This document shows, one piece after another, positions 53,176 through 62,781 of a stretch of 64,000 bases of DNA. The position numbers and the translations under genes are program-made. The first letter of the stretch is position 1; each line of letters opens with the position of its first letter. This DNA comes from Opacimonas sp002292215. Lineage in GTDB: Bacteria > Pseudomonadota > Gammaproteobacteria > Enterobacterales > Alteromonadaceae. The stretch spans positions 1,426,001 through 1,490,000 of the forward strand of contig OX044360.1 in NCBI GenBank assembly GCA_943846745.1, written 5' to 3'. A model generated the notes under the pieces. That model saw only the letters and a list, made by a program, of their open reading frames with translations, was not told the origin of the DNA and did no database searches.

Positions 53176-54306
53176 TTAACTGTGCGCGGCTAATACCCGT
53201 ACTAATGTTTGATTAAAATGCCCTAACCAAACTGGGCAAAATTGGCCTTGGTAGTGTTTATTTATTGCTACTAACGCGCGTTTTTGAGCAAAGTTTTCAT
53301 TATCTGTTCCTAAATCGGCATGATGCAAATCATAATATGTATCTAAGAGCCCTAATAATTTCGCTCCAGTACAAATTTCATCTGCATTCAGCCCCATAGG
53401 ATAACCACTACCATCACAACGTTCATGATGTTGCATGATTATTTTACGTGCTTCATTCCATGCATCCATGTGTTCCAAAAAACGCCCGCTTTTGTACACA
53501 TGTGATTTCATTAATTGCTGCTCTTGATCTGACAACTGGGCCTGATTAACTAAGCTAGGTGGCATAAATGCCATACCAAAATCATGCATATAACAGGCTA
53601 CACTGAGCTGTTCCGGGGAAATGGGAAGCCCTGCATAAGTGTTAATTAAATGCGCCATTTGCGCAATACGATCGCCTCGCCCTTGCAATGCTAGGACACG
53701 CTTTTCAATGGGTTGCATTAACTCTCTAAAAAACAACATATCGGCTTTTAACAACGGAGCTAAATCTTTCGGGATACCAGATTTCGTTAGACTAGCTTGG
53801 TTAAGGGCATCAATACTGAGTTTTGTATTAGCTTGAGGGCTTTGACCTTGTAAGGTGGCAGCAGCTTGTGCCAATATCACCTCATTTTCCGCATTTTGAT
53901 TCGGCGCTATATCTTTAATCAAGATAATGACGTTATGCAATAACTCATCATCATATTCTGTTTTGCCATCTTGGATACACATTTTTACAAACTGCTTGAC
54001 CTGATCCATACTTTGTAACACGACATCTGACATATTACTCGTGTACATAATTTGGCCTTTTCGGAGCATATCGAGTAAATCTTCAACATGCTGCATCAAA
54101 GGTAGCATCGGCGCAAAACCAACTAAGCCTAAATCTCCTTTTATGGTGTGTAATTGTCTAAACAATGCCCGTTGTAATTCATTGTCGTCAGGTTTAATTT
54201 CTAACTCGATAAGGGTCTGTTCACTTGCCTCGTACAATTCATTAATCTCTTCCATGAGGTCATGTAATATGTCTTCTTCAGTGTGGTCATGGGCAAATGT
54301 CAGCAT
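53176..54306 (-). CDS. Hpt domain plus HD-GYP-like domain protein
   Basis: The 376-residue protein joins an N-terminal Hpt domain (about 10-115, phospho-acceptor His53 in QLHTIKGDLGLVG) to a C-terminal HD-GYP-type domain (about 205-370). The HD-GYP part keeps a His in AQMAHLI (His219), HD at 241-242 and HHERCDGSGYP at 293-302, but the usual HDIGK reads HDFGM (Met245 for Lys). HD-GYP proteins hydrolyse cyclic di-GMP; fusion with Hpt, rather than with a receiver, is less common and suggests phosphorelay input. A long linker rich in Gln and Ala separates the domains. It is convergent with glnG and divergent from plsC. Confidence 0.8.
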   Translation of the reverse strand: MLTFAHDHTEEDILHDLMEEINELYEASEQTLIELEIKPDDNELQRALFRQLHTIKGDLGLVGFAPMLPLMQHVEDLLDMLRKGQIMYTSNMSDVVLQSMDQVKQFVKMCIQDGKTEYDDELLHNVIILIKDIAPNQNAENEVILAQAAATLQGQSPQANTKLSIDALNQASLTKSGIPKDLAPLLKADMLFFRELMQPIEKRVLALQGRGDRIAQMAHLINTYAGLPISPEQLSVACYMHDFGMAFMPPSLVNQAQLSDQEQQLMKSHVYKSGRFLEHMDAWNEARKIIMQHHERCDGSGYPMGLNADEICTGAKLLGLLDTYYDLHHADLGTDNENFAQKRALVAINKHYQGQFCPVWLGHFNQTLVRVLAAHS

Positions 54307-54391
54307 GGGTGCTTATATATTAAAGTAACGTGTATGTATTATCGGCAGTTTTCAGGTATACTTGCGCGCAAATTATTTTTTGAGCGTACAC

Positions 54392-55141
54392 GTGTTAGCC
54401 TTACTTCGAATTATTACCTTATTTGTGTATTTTATTTTGATTAATACACTATTACTTCTGTTCTTTTTGACTCGCCCATTTCATCACAACAGCGTTGCGC
54501 TTGCCGGTAAGTGGTATGCTTCGATGGCTAAAATTATGGGTTTGAAAGTCATTGTACAAAACCGGGAAGTCATCGATCCTGAGCAGACCTATGTATGTAT
54601 AGCCAATCATCAAAACAGTTTTGACTTGATGACCGTATGCAAAGCCGCGTTTGATGGTGTGGTCACAGTGGGTAAAAAGAGTCTAAAATGGATCCCGTTT
54701 TTCGGTCAACTTTATTATCTATCAGGTAATATCATGATTGACAGGAACAACTCAGGCAGAGCAAGGGATACACTAAAACTTACCGTCAAAAAAATCCTTG
54801 ATGGGAATTTTTCGGTGTGGTTTTTTCCGGAAGGAACTCGCAGTAATGGACAAGGCTTGCTACCATTCAAAACAGGGGCGTTTAGAATTGCCGAAGAAAC
54901 CGATAAACCTATTTTGATGATTTGTGCCAGTGACACGCATAAACAAATCAAATGGAATCGATGGGACAACGGCACGGTATTAATCAGATTCTATGAACCC
55001 GAACGCCTTGATGAGAGTAAAGATATTAAGCAATGGACTAAGTATTTTCATAACCAAATGAAACAGCGTTTAATCGAACTGAATGAGACTGCTGATACTT
55101 ATAACCACACCGTTCAACCAAAATCAAAAAGGGATGTATAA
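54392..55141 (+). CDS. plsC: 1-acyl-sn-glycerol-3-phosphate acyltransferase
   Basis: This membrane enzyme of about 249 residues transfers the second acyl chain to lysophosphatidic acid. It has an N-terminal hydrophobic helix, the catalytic HX4D motif in NHQNSFD and the substrate motif FFPEGTRS. A GTG at 54392 is chosen because the protein then begins MLALLRIIT, like E. coli PlsC (245 residues); the frame is open to a TTG at 54362. It overlaps rraB by one base (TAATG). Confidence 0.93.
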   Translation: MLALLRIITLFVYFILINTLLLLFFLTRPFHHNSVALAGKWYASMAKIMGLKVIVQNREVIDPEQTYVCIANHQNSFDLMTVCKAAFDGVVTVGKKSLKWIPFFGQLYYLSGNIMIDRNNSGRARDTLKLTVKKILDGNFSVWFFPEGTRSNGQGLLPFKTGAFRIAEETDKPILMICASDTHKQIKWNRWDNGTVLIRFYEPERLDESKDIKQWTKYFHNQMKQRLIELNETADTYNHTVQPKSKRDV

Positions 55142-55500
55142 TGAACATCGACGAGCGTGACGAATGGCTAGACTTTACACATGAGATTGTTGATGCACTG
55201 ATTAGTGATGGCAGCGATCCTGCCGGTACTTATACCATTGAGCACCACCTTGCAGGACAAGACTTTGATATGCTTGAGAAAGCGGCTGTAGATGCTTTTA
55301 AAGCCGGTTTTGAAGTGGGTGATGCCGAAGAAATGCCATTGGATGATGGCGGTTTGATTTTTTGTTTCGATGCGGTGGTAACCCGTCCATTGAATCGCGA
55401 TACATTAATCGAAGATTTAGATACCCTACTCAAAATAGCAGATAAAAATAAAGTCCATTATGACGGTTGGGGAACGCAATATATTGAGCCGGTTCAATAA
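55141..55500 (+). CDS. rraB: ribonuclease E inhibitor RraB
   Basis: The 119-residue acidic protein matches RraB, which binds the degradosome region of RNase E and changes which transcripts are degraded. Typical text is LISDGSDPAGTYTIEHHL, FEVGDAEE and the C-terminal VHYDGWGTQY. Its start overlaps the plsC stop codon. GGGATG-like bases precede the ATG. A strong terminator follows. Confidence 0.95.
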   Translation: MNIDERDEWLDFTHEIVDALISDGSDPAGTYTIEHHLAGQDFDMLEKAAVDAFKAGFEVGDAEEMPLDDGGLIFCFDAVVTRPLNRDTLIEDLDTLLKIADKNKVHYDGWGTQYIEPVQ

Positions 55501-55528
55501 CTAACGCTTGAGCTGATATCCAAACTAC

Positions 55529-55564
55529 AAGGCCGCTATCGTAATGATGAGCGGCCTTTTTTTT
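55529..55564 (+). terminator. rho-independent terminator after rraB
   Basis: AAGGCCGCT and AGCGGCCTT pair (with a small mismatch near the loop) and run into TTTTTTTT. Confidence 0.93.
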
Positions 55565-55612
55565 AACATATTGCAGCAATTTTGCTAAATGCCATAAGCT
55601 ATCAGACACAAA

Positions 55613-55651
55613 AAAGCCTGAGTTCGATATTTCTATCAAAGCCAGGCTTTT
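55613..55651 (-). terminator. rho-independent terminator after valS
   Basis: AAAGCCTG and CAGGCTTT pair around a long loop; on the minus strand a T-run follows. It ends the leftward pepA-holC-valS transcript. Confidence 0.85.
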
Positions 55652-55679
55652 ATTGAGATTTAATTTTATTTAGTAAAAA

Positions 55680-58451
55680 CTACAATGCTTCGATTGTCGC
55701 ACGTTGCTCTGCTAATTTAGCTAGTTGCATATCCATATCCGCTAACTTACCTTGTTCTTTTTCAATGACGGCTGCAGGGGCTTTACTGACAAAGCTTTCA
55801 TTGCCTAGCTTACCTGCGGTACGCGCACGGTCTTTTTCAATTTTTTCCGCCGCTTTAGCAATACGTGCAAGTTCAGCATCTTTATCAATCAAGCCGGCCA
55901 TAGGTATTAGCAGCTCCATTTCGCCAACCATCGCAGTAGCAGATGCAGGCGCAATATCATCGGCGCTTAACACCGTAAAGCTCTCTATTCGCGCGAGGCG
56001 GTTAAGTACCGTTGCCACATCGGCTAAACGACGTTGATCCAGCTCACTGACATTTTTGGCTAATACCGGTAATGGTTTGTTCGGCGAGATATCCATCTCA
56101 CCGCGAATATTACGGATCCCCACGATACATTGTTTCAACCACTCTATATCGCCAGCAGCTTGTGCATTTCGCTTAGTGTCAGCGTACTGAACAAATGGCT
56201 GGATCATGATGCTAGTATCGGTACACTCTACCGCAGTTAACGGTGCAACACGTTGCCAGATTTGCTCAGTAATATAAGGCATAAATGGATGTGCTAGACG
56301 CATTAATTGCTCTAGGGTGTTGATCAGCGTATGACGCGTGCCACGTTTTTGTGCTTCAGTCGACTCTTCAGAGTTTAAAATCGGTTTAGACAACTCTAGG
56401 TACCAATCACAAAATTGATTCCAGGTGAACTCATACAGCGCCTGTGAGGCAAGGTCAAAACGATAATCGTTCATCGCTTTTTCGACATCATGAATCGTTT
56501 GTTGGAAACGATCAATAATCCACTCATCGGCTAATGATAGAGTTAGTTCTCCACCATCTTTTCCAGTATCAAACTCTTCTGTGTTCATCAGCACAAAACG
56601 CGATGCGTTCCAGATCTTATTACAGAAGTTACGATAGCCTTCGACGCGACTCATATCAAAATTAATATCACGCGAGGTAGAAGCCATTGCTGCAAATGTG
56701 AAACGTAACGCATCAGTACCATAAGCATTGATCCCTTCAGGGAACTCTTTGCGGGTACTTTTTTCAATCTTTTTGGCGTCTTGCGGATTCATCATGCCTG
56801 ATGTGCGCTTAGTCACTAATGGCTCTAATTCAATACCATCAATCAAATCAATCGGGTCCAGTACGTTCCCTTTTGATTTAGACATCTTATCGCCTTTTTC
56901 ATCACGAATAAGACCGGTAATATAAATATCTTTAAACGGAATTTTACCTGTGAATTTCTTGGTCATCATGATCATACGTGCGACCCAGAAGAAGATAATA
57001 TCAAAACCGGTGACCAACACTGAACTTGGCAAAAAGGTTTCCAGTTCAGGCGTTTCTTCTGGCCAGCCCATAGTCGCAAATGGCCACAATGCTGAAGAGA
57101 ACCAGGTATCTAATACATCTTCATCTTGGCGTAAACTGATATCTGCGCCTAAATTATGCTTTTCACGAACTTCGGCTTCATTGCGTCCAACATATATATT
57201 ATTATCATTGTCATACCATGCTGGAATACGGTGTCCCCACCACAATTGACGAGAGATACACCAATCTTGGATATTGTTCATCCATTGATAATAGGTCTTG
57301 TTATAATTTTCTGGTACAAAACGAATTTCGCCACTTTCTACTGCTTCGATAGCCGGCTTAGCTAACGATTCAACCGCAACATACCATTGGTCGGTCAAAT
57401 ACGGTTCAATTACCGCTCCGGAACGATCTCCACGCGGAACTTTAAGCTTGTGTTCGTCAACTTTGACCAAAATACCACTGTCATCTAAATCAGCAACCAT
57501 TTGCTTACGTGCAACAAAACGGTCTAAACCACGATACTGCTCAGGGGCTTCATCGTTAATTTTAGCATCGTCAGTTAAGATGTTGATCATCGGTAAATTG
57601 TGACGTTTACCCATATCGTAATCGTTAAAATCATGAGCAGGGGTAATTTTCACACACCCTGTACCAAACTCAGGATCAACATAATCATCTGCGATAATTG
57701 GAATTAGGCGTCCGGTTATCGGTAATTTTATGTCTTTACCAATGAATGCTTGATATCGCTCATCATCAGGATGCACCGCAACAGCCGTATCCCCTAACAT
57801 CGTTTCAGGTCGTGTAGTGGCAACCACTAATTCACCACTGCCATCAGCTAATGGGTAACGCATGTGCCACATGTGACCGTTTTCTTCTTCGTTTAATACT
57901 TCTAAATCGGAAACGGCAGTTAGTAGAACAGGATCCCAGTTAACTAATCGCTTACCGCGATAAATCAACCCTTCTTCATGCAAACGAACAAACACTTCTT
58001 GGACAGCATTAGATAAGTCATCATCCATCGTAAAGGCTTCACGACTCCAATCAGGAGAAGTGCCTAAACGACGCATCTGCTGGCTAATATTACCGCCTGA
58101 TTCTTCTTTCCATTCCCAGATTTTTTCGACGAATGCGTCACGACCTAAATCATGACGGGTTTTACCTTGTTTGTTTAACTGACGTTCAACGACCATTTGC
58201 GTCGCGATACCGGCGTGATCGGTACCACATTGCCATAAGGTATTATCCCCTTTCATGCGGTGATAACGGGTCAAGGCATCCATGATGGTATGCTGAAATG
58301 CATGCCCCATGTGCAAATTACCTGTTACATTTGGCGGTGGTAATAAAATACAATATGGGTCGCCATGACCAGAGGCTTTAAAATAACCTTTGTCTTCCCA
58401 TGCTTTATAACAGGCTTGTTCAATATCGTTAGGATTAAATGTCTTATCCAT
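55680..58451 (-). CDS. valS: valyl-tRNA synthetase
   Basis: This protein of 923 residues charges tRNA-Val and edits mischarged threonine. Class I motifs are PPPNVTGNLHMGHAF (HIGH type) near residue 40 and DKMSKSKGN (KMSKS). The CP1 editing domain (about 190-350) includes TTRPETMLGDTAVAVHPDD. A C-terminal coiled coil (about 860-923, rich in Lys, Ala and Glu) contacts tRNA. It lies downstream of holC with 23 bases between them, the order conserved in enterics. Confidence 0.98.
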   Translation of the reverse strand: MDKTFNPNDIEQACYKAWEDKGYFKASGHGDPYCILLPPPNVTGNLHMGHAFQHTIMDALTRYHRMKGDNTLWQCGTDHAGIATQMVVERQLNKQGKTRHDLGRDAFVEKIWEWKEESGGNISQQMRRLGTSPDWSREAFTMDDDLSNAVQEVFVRLHEEGLIYRGKRLVNWDPVLLTAVSDLEVLNEEENGHMWHMRYPLADGSGELVVATTRPETMLGDTAVAVHPDDERYQAFIGKDIKLPITGRLIPIIADDYVDPEFGTGCVKITPAHDFNDYDMGKRHNLPMINILTDDAKINDEAPEQYRGLDRFVARKQMVADLDDSGILVKVDEHKLKVPRGDRSGAVIEPYLTDQWYVAVESLAKPAIEAVESGEIRFVPENYNKTYYQWMNNIQDWCISRQLWWGHRIPAWYDNDNNIYVGRNEAEVREKHNLGADISLRQDEDVLDTWFSSALWPFATMGWPEETPELETFLPSSVLVTGFDIIFFWVARMIMMTKKFTGKIPFKDIYITGLIRDEKGDKMSKSKGNVLDPIDLIDGIELEPLVTKRTSGMMNPQDAKKIEKSTRKEFPEGINAYGTDALRFTFAAMASTSRDINFDMSRVEGYRNFCNKIWNASRFVLMNTEEFDTGKDGGELTLSLADEWIIDRFQQTIHDVEKAMNDYRFDLASQALYEFTWNQFCDWYLELSKPILNSEESTEAQKRGTRHTLINTLEQLMRLAHPFMPYITEQIWQRVAPLTAVECTDTSIMIQPFVQYADTKRNAQAAGDIEWLKQCIVGIRNIRGEMDISPNKPLPVLAKNVSELDQRRLADVATVLNRLARIESFTVLSADDIAPASATAMVGEMELLIPMAGLIDKDAELARIAKAAEKIEKDRARTAGKLGNESFVSKAPAAVIEKEQGKLADMDMQLAKLAEQRATIEAL

Positions 58452-58474
58452 TATTACTCTCAGTTAGGTATTAC

Positions 58475-58942
58475 TTATTCGTTATTCGTCAATACAGACG
58501 CTGGGAAAAACTGCATGTTACATCCAGCTTGTTTGCAGAAGGCGTAGCGAGTTCGAGCTGCGATTTTATCAGCCTCAGCAACAGGAACAAAGTCGTAAAT
58601 CGTATGATAACGACTCGGGTTATCAATTTGCTCACCGGCTAGATTGACCACAATACTGCGCAGTGCGGTTTGCTTTGCCCATGTGACCTCGACTGGTGCG
58701 CCTCCATTAGGCCCTTCTCCTACCAAATTATGCGCAATAAAACGGTCTGGCGGGTGCTGCCATAACAATTCACTAAATGCTTCGGCAGCGGCTTGGTTTG
58801 CACACAAAACCGTCAATCGCTTTTTTTCACTGTAACATTTAGCGACTAAATCGCATGCAAGGACCTCAATTGGACTGGCGTTAAGCGACACATCAGGTGT
58901 CGCATCTTGCTCGGATAATTGATAAAAATGAGCTTGAGTCAT
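58475..58942 (-). CDS. holC: DNA polymerase III chi subunit
   Basis: The protein (155 residues) links the clamp loader to single-stranded DNA-binding protein. Family text includes ATPDVSLNASPIEVLACDLVAKCY, VLCANQAAAEAFSELLWQ, FIAHNLVGEGPNGGAPVEVTW and YDFVP. Its position between pepA and valS on the same strand is the standard gammaproteobacterial arrangement. The stop of pepA and its start are separated by one base, so translational coupling is likely. Confidence 0.95.
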   Translation of the reverse strand: MTQAHFYQLSEQDATPDVSLNASPIEVLACDLVAKCYSEKKRLTVLCANQAAAEAFSELLWQHPPDRFIAHNLVGEGPNGGAPVEVTWAKQTALRSIVVNLAGEQIDNPSRYHTIYDFVPVAEADKIAARTRYAFCKQAGCNMQFFPASVLTNNE

Positions 58943-58943
58943 A

Positions 58944-60449
58944 TTAATCTTCAGTCACCACACCAGCACGATTCATTAAGAATTGTGCAAGCATACTGAC
59001 TGGACGTCCGGTAGAACCTTTATTCGCACCACTGTTCCAAGCAGTTCCGGCGATATCCATATGCGCCCAATTATATTTTTTGGTGAAACGCGATAAGAAA
59101 CACGCTGCAGTAATGGTGCCTGCGCCTTTCACACCCAAATTTGAAATATCGGCAAACGGCGAATCAATTTGTGATTGATACTCATCCCATAACGGTAAAC
59201 GCCAAGCACGATCTGAGCTTTGCTCTGATGCATTGAGTAACTCATGGGCTAATGGGTTGTGTGTAGACATCAAGCCCGTTGCATGATGGCCTAATGCCAC
59301 AATACACGCGCCAGTTAAGGTAGCAATATCAACAACACAATCTGGCTCGTAGCGCTCGACGTAAGTCAGTGCATCACAGAGTACTAAGCGGCCTTCCGCA
59401 TCGGTATTCATGACTTCTACGGTTTGCCCTGACATGGTTGTTAGGATATCACCAGGACGGTATGCATTGGCGTCGGGCATGTTTTCACATCCAGCTAAAA
59501 TCCCAATAACATTAATCGGCAGATTTAACGCCGCGACCGTATGCATAACACCGAGCACCGATGCTGCGCCACCCATATCGTATTTCATTTCATCCATACC
59601 CGCGCCAGGCTTGATCGAAATACCACCAGAGTCAAAGGTCAAGCCTTTGCCTACTAATACAATCGGAGCTTGATCTGCGGTGCCACCATTGTGTTTAATA
59701 ATACTCATCATGGATTCATTATGAGAACCACGACCTACTGCTAAATAAGAATTCATTGCTAACTCAGCCATTTGGGCTTCGTCTACCACTTCAGTTGTCA
59801 CACTGTCATATTGCTCACCGAGTAATTGAGCTTGTTCCCATAGATACTTAGGGTTACAAATATTCGGTGGCATATTCGCGACATCACGTGTGATTTTCAC
59901 ACCCGCAGCGACAGCCATTCCATGCACGACGGCTCTTTCGCCCGCAGGTAATTCTTTGCGTGTTGGCACATTAAATACCATTTTACGTAACGGACGACGA
60001 GGTTCGCCTTTTTTCGTTTTTAATTGTAAAAAGGTATATAAACTATGTTGCGTGGCTTCAACGGCTTGACGAACTTTCCAATACGTATCGCGACCTTTAA
60101 CGTGTAACTCAGGTAAAAAGCAAACCGCTTCCATTGAACCGGTTTCATTTAGTGTTTTGATGGTTTTAGTTAAGATTTCTTTGTATTGGCGTTCATTTAA
60201 TTCGCGCTCTTTGCCACAACCCACTAATAAGACACGTTCACTCAAAACATTCGGAACATGGTGTAATAATAACATTTGTCCGGCTTTACCTTCTAAATCG
60301 CCACGGCGAATTAAATTGCTGATATAGCCTTCACTTATTTCGTCTAATTGTTCAGCGACGGCTGTCAAACGGCGGGGTTCAAATACCCCAACGACGATAC
60401 AGGCACTACGTTGCTTCTCAGGACTACCACTCTTGACACTAAATTCCAC
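58944..60449 (-). CDS. pepA: cytosol (leucyl) aminopeptidase
   Basis: This two-metal M17 peptidase of 501 residues removes N-terminal residues from peptides; E. coli PepA also binds DNA in Xer recombination and carAB control. Marks are VLVGKGLTFDSGGISIKP, MKYDMGGAASV and the signature NTDAEGRLVLCDALTY. The start is a GTG at 60449: from there the protein begins (V)EFSVKSGSPEKQRSACIVVGV as in E. coli, and GAGGAA stands upstream. The frame continues upstream to an ATG at 60512 with unrelated sequence. It is divergent from lptF by about 90 bases. Confidence 0.97.
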   Translation of the reverse strand: MEFSVKSGSPEKQRSACIVVGVFEPRRLTAVAEQLDEISEGYISNLIRRGDLEGKAGQMLLLHHVPNVLSERVLLVGCGKERELNERQYKEILTKTIKTLNETGSMEAVCFLPELHVKGRDTYWKVRQAVEATQHSLYTFLQLKTKKGEPRRPLRKMVFNVPTRKELPAGERAVVHGMAVAAGVKITRDVANMPPNICNPKYLWEQAQLLGEQYDSVTTEVVDEAQMAELAMNSYLAVGRGSHNESMMSIIKHNGGTADQAPIVLVGKGLTFDSGGISIKPGAGMDEMKYDMGGAASVLGVMHTVAALNLPINVIGILAGCENMPDANAYRPGDILTTMSGQTVEVMNTDAEGRLVLCDALTYVERYEPDCVVDIATLTGACIVALGHHATGLMSTHNPLAHELLNASEQSSDRAWRLPLWDEYQSQIDSPFADISNLGVKGAGTITAACFLSRFTKKYNWAHMDIAGTAWNSGANKGSTGRPVSMLAQFLMNRAGVVTED

Positions 60450-60539
60450 GCTGAATTCCTCGAAATAACTTGCAAAAAAACCTAGTTTACTTAAAAATTT
60501 ACCTTTCGCCACTAAAAACAGACGTTTTCTATACTAAAT

Positions 60540-61673
60540 ATGATTATTTTTCGCTATCTTCTCAAGGAAACGTTCAAATCGCAGTTTGCGATTTTCTTTA
60601 TCCTCATGGCTATTTTTATTACGCTTAAGTTTGTGCGTGTTTTGGGGGATGCAACAGATGGAGAAATCCCTGCTAGTTTAGTCATGGGATTTTTAACATT
60701 ATACTCGCCAGTATTAGCTTCGCTAATTTTACCCATTAGTTTTTTCTTGGGGATCATGATGGCACATGGGCGTTTTTATGTTGATTCCGAAATGACCGTT
60801 TTACAAGCCTGTGGCGTCTCAGAATGGTACGTCACACGGGTAATGTTGTTGTTAGCCGTCGGCTTAGGGTTGTTGACCGCTTCCGTTACTATGTATGTAG
60901 CCCCATTAGCGGTTGAAAGTGAATATCAATTACGTGAAAAAGCTGGCGCTGAATCAGGTATTTCAGCCATTATTCCAGGCCGTTTTCAACAAACAGGCAA
61001 TGATGAAGCGGTGATATTTGTCCATGAAGTTGAATCTGAAAATAACCAATTAAGTAAAATTTTCTTATCTCAAGTCAATCCTAAAAATCCAGAAAAAGTC
61101 CGAGTGATTTATTCTGAGACAGGCACGATTAATGTGTTAAGTGATGGCACCCAATTACTTGTACTGCGAAATGGCCAGCAACATGATGGCACGATTGGCC
61201 AACAAAACTATCAAAAAGTAAATTTTGATGAATACCGGATTCAGATCGGCAAGCAAGAAGCAGAGTCAATGCGTCGTAAAGTGGCAGCATTGCCAACTAT
61301 TGAGTTATTTGGCGACCCCAGTCACGAAGCGATTGCGGAATTGCAATGGCGAATCGCTATCCCTTTAGCATTACCGTTCTTGGTGTTAATTGCTGTACCC
61401 TTGTCGAAAGTTAATCCACGCCAAGGTCGATTCGGTAAATTATTCCCTGCCATTTTAATGTACTTGGGGTATTTTTTATTATTAATGGCAGCAAGACGAG
61501 CCCTTGAAGATGGCAAGATACCTACCGGATTAGGCTTATGGTGGGTCCATGGGATTATCTTGTTTATTGGTGCGGTATTATTATCACGACAACGTCAAAC
61601 CTCCGTAAAAGTGCGTAATTACTTAAAACAACCCTATATAAAAAACGCCTCTAGTTCGGCAGGAGACAAGTAA
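60540..61673 (+). CDS. lptF: LPS export permease LptF
   Basis: The protein (377 residues) is a permease of the LptB2FG complex that extracts lipopolysaccharide from the inner membrane. It has three N-terminal helices (about 10-30, 55-75, 98-120), a periplasmic beta-jellyroll (about 130-260) and three C-terminal helices (about 275-360) with NPRQGRFGKLFPAI. The start MIIFRYLLKETFKSQ aligns with E. coli LptF. It overlaps lptG by one base (TAATG). Confidence 0.97.
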   Translation: MIIFRYLLKETFKSQFAIFFILMAIFITLKFVRVLGDATDGEIPASLVMGFLTLYSPVLASLILPISFFLGIMMAHGRFYVDSEMTVLQACGVSEWYVTRVMLLLAVGLGLLTASVTMYVAPLAVESEYQLREKAGAESGISAIIPGRFQQTGNDEAVIFVHEVESENNQLSKIFLSQVNPKNPEKVRVIYSETGTINVLSDGTQLLVLRNGQQHDGTIGQQNYQKVNFDEYRIQIGKQEAESMRRKVAALPTIELFGDPSHEAIAELQWRIAIPLALPFLVLIAVPLSKVNPRQGRFGKLFPAILMYLGYFLLLMAARRALEDGKIPTGLGLWWVHGIILFIGAVLLSRQRQTSVKVRNYLKQPYIKNASSSAGDK

Positions 61674-62737
61674 TGTTTAGCATTATTGATTTATACATTG
61701 CACGTACCTTGCTGAGTACTATTTTTGTGACTTTATTGACGCTGGTCGGATTGAGTGGGTTAATCAAGTTTGTCGAGCAGTTACGCAAGGTCGGTGAAGG
61801 TGATTACGATTTAATTGTGGCAGGTTTATTTGTCATATTGAGTTTACCCCGTGATATCGAACAATTTTTCCCGATGGCAACTTTGCTTGGCGGGTTAATT
61901 GGCATGGGTATTTTAGCGTCAAACTCCGAACTTATTGTTATGCAAGCCTCTGGTATGAGTAAATGGAATATCATCCAATCGGCAATGAAATGTGCAGTGA
62001 TCATGGTGTGTGGTATTTTGTTAATTGGTGAATATGTCACACCGTTAAGTGAAGCCAAAGCAAAGCAAATCCGTACCGATGCGCTGTCTGGCGGGCAAGT
62101 TTTTACCGCCAATCAAACCGTATGGACCAAAGATGGTAGTGATTTTGTTAGTATTGGTAACGTATTTAATCAAGAAAACTTAGGGGATGTAACGATTTAT
62201 CAGTTTGACGATAACCTCGTATTAACCCAGATTATTGCAGCCAAACGCGCTTCGTTTGTAGAAGAATCATGGGCATTACAAGATGTGCAAATCACGTATT
62301 TTAATGCAGACAAAATCTCAACCAACCGGATTTCTCTTACTGAATGGCGAGCAGCGTTGACGCCAGATAAACTCTCTGTTGCCACAGTAAAGCCCGAAGC
62401 ATTATCGATTCAAGGTTTAAATGAATATGTAGAGTATTTACAAAACAACCAACAAGATTCAACCCGTTATGAATTAGCGATGTGGCGTAAGATCTTACAG
62501 CCCGTGTCAGTTTGCGTGATGCTGTTAATGGCATTTTCGTTTGTATTTGGTTCGTTACGTTCCACGACGATGGGTTCGCGGATCATAGTGGGGACATTAA
62601 CCGGTTTTAGTTTCTTTATCGCCAATGAAGTTTTTGGCCCGTTCGCGTTAGTGTATAACTTGCCGCCATTATTCGGAGCATTACTGCCAAGCGCTTTGTT
62701 TGCATGTGTGGCCGTGTTTTTGCTCCGCCGCCAATAG
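61673..62737 (+). CDS. lptG: LPS export permease LptG
   Basis: This protein of 354 residues is the partner permease of LptF in lipopolysaccharide export. It shows the same six-helix and periplasmic jellyroll layout; DLYIARTLLSTIF starts it, PRDIEQFFPMATLLGGLIGMG and SELIVMQASGMS follow, and GSRIIVGTLTGFSFFI leads into the last helices. Start and stop overlap with lptF indicates co-translation. GGAG precedes the ATG. It is convergent with nhaD. Confidence 0.97.
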   Translation: MFSIIDLYIARTLLSTIFVTLLTLVGLSGLIKFVEQLRKVGEGDYDLIVAGLFVILSLPRDIEQFFPMATLLGGLIGMGILASNSELIVMQASGMSKWNIIQSAMKCAVIMVCGILLIGEYVTPLSEAKAKQIRTDALSGGQVFTANQTVWTKDGSDFVSIGNVFNQENLGDVTIYQFDDNLVLTQIIAAKRASFVEESWALQDVQITYFNADKISTNRISLTEWRAALTPDKLSVATVKPEALSIQGLNEYVEYLQNNQQDSTRYELAMWRKILQPVSVCVMLLMAFSFVFGSLRSTTMGSRIIVGTLTGFSFFIANEVFGPFALVYNLPPLFGALLPSALFACVAVFLLRRQ

Positions 62738-62781
62738 ACGGAGCTAGTAAGTTCGATAATAGATAAGTTGTTGCGCAAGAA

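Noticed and set aside
60450..60512. Longer N terminus for PepA
   Set aside because: The extra residues do not resemble the family, and a GTG with GAGGAA at good spacing gives the exact E. coli-like start.
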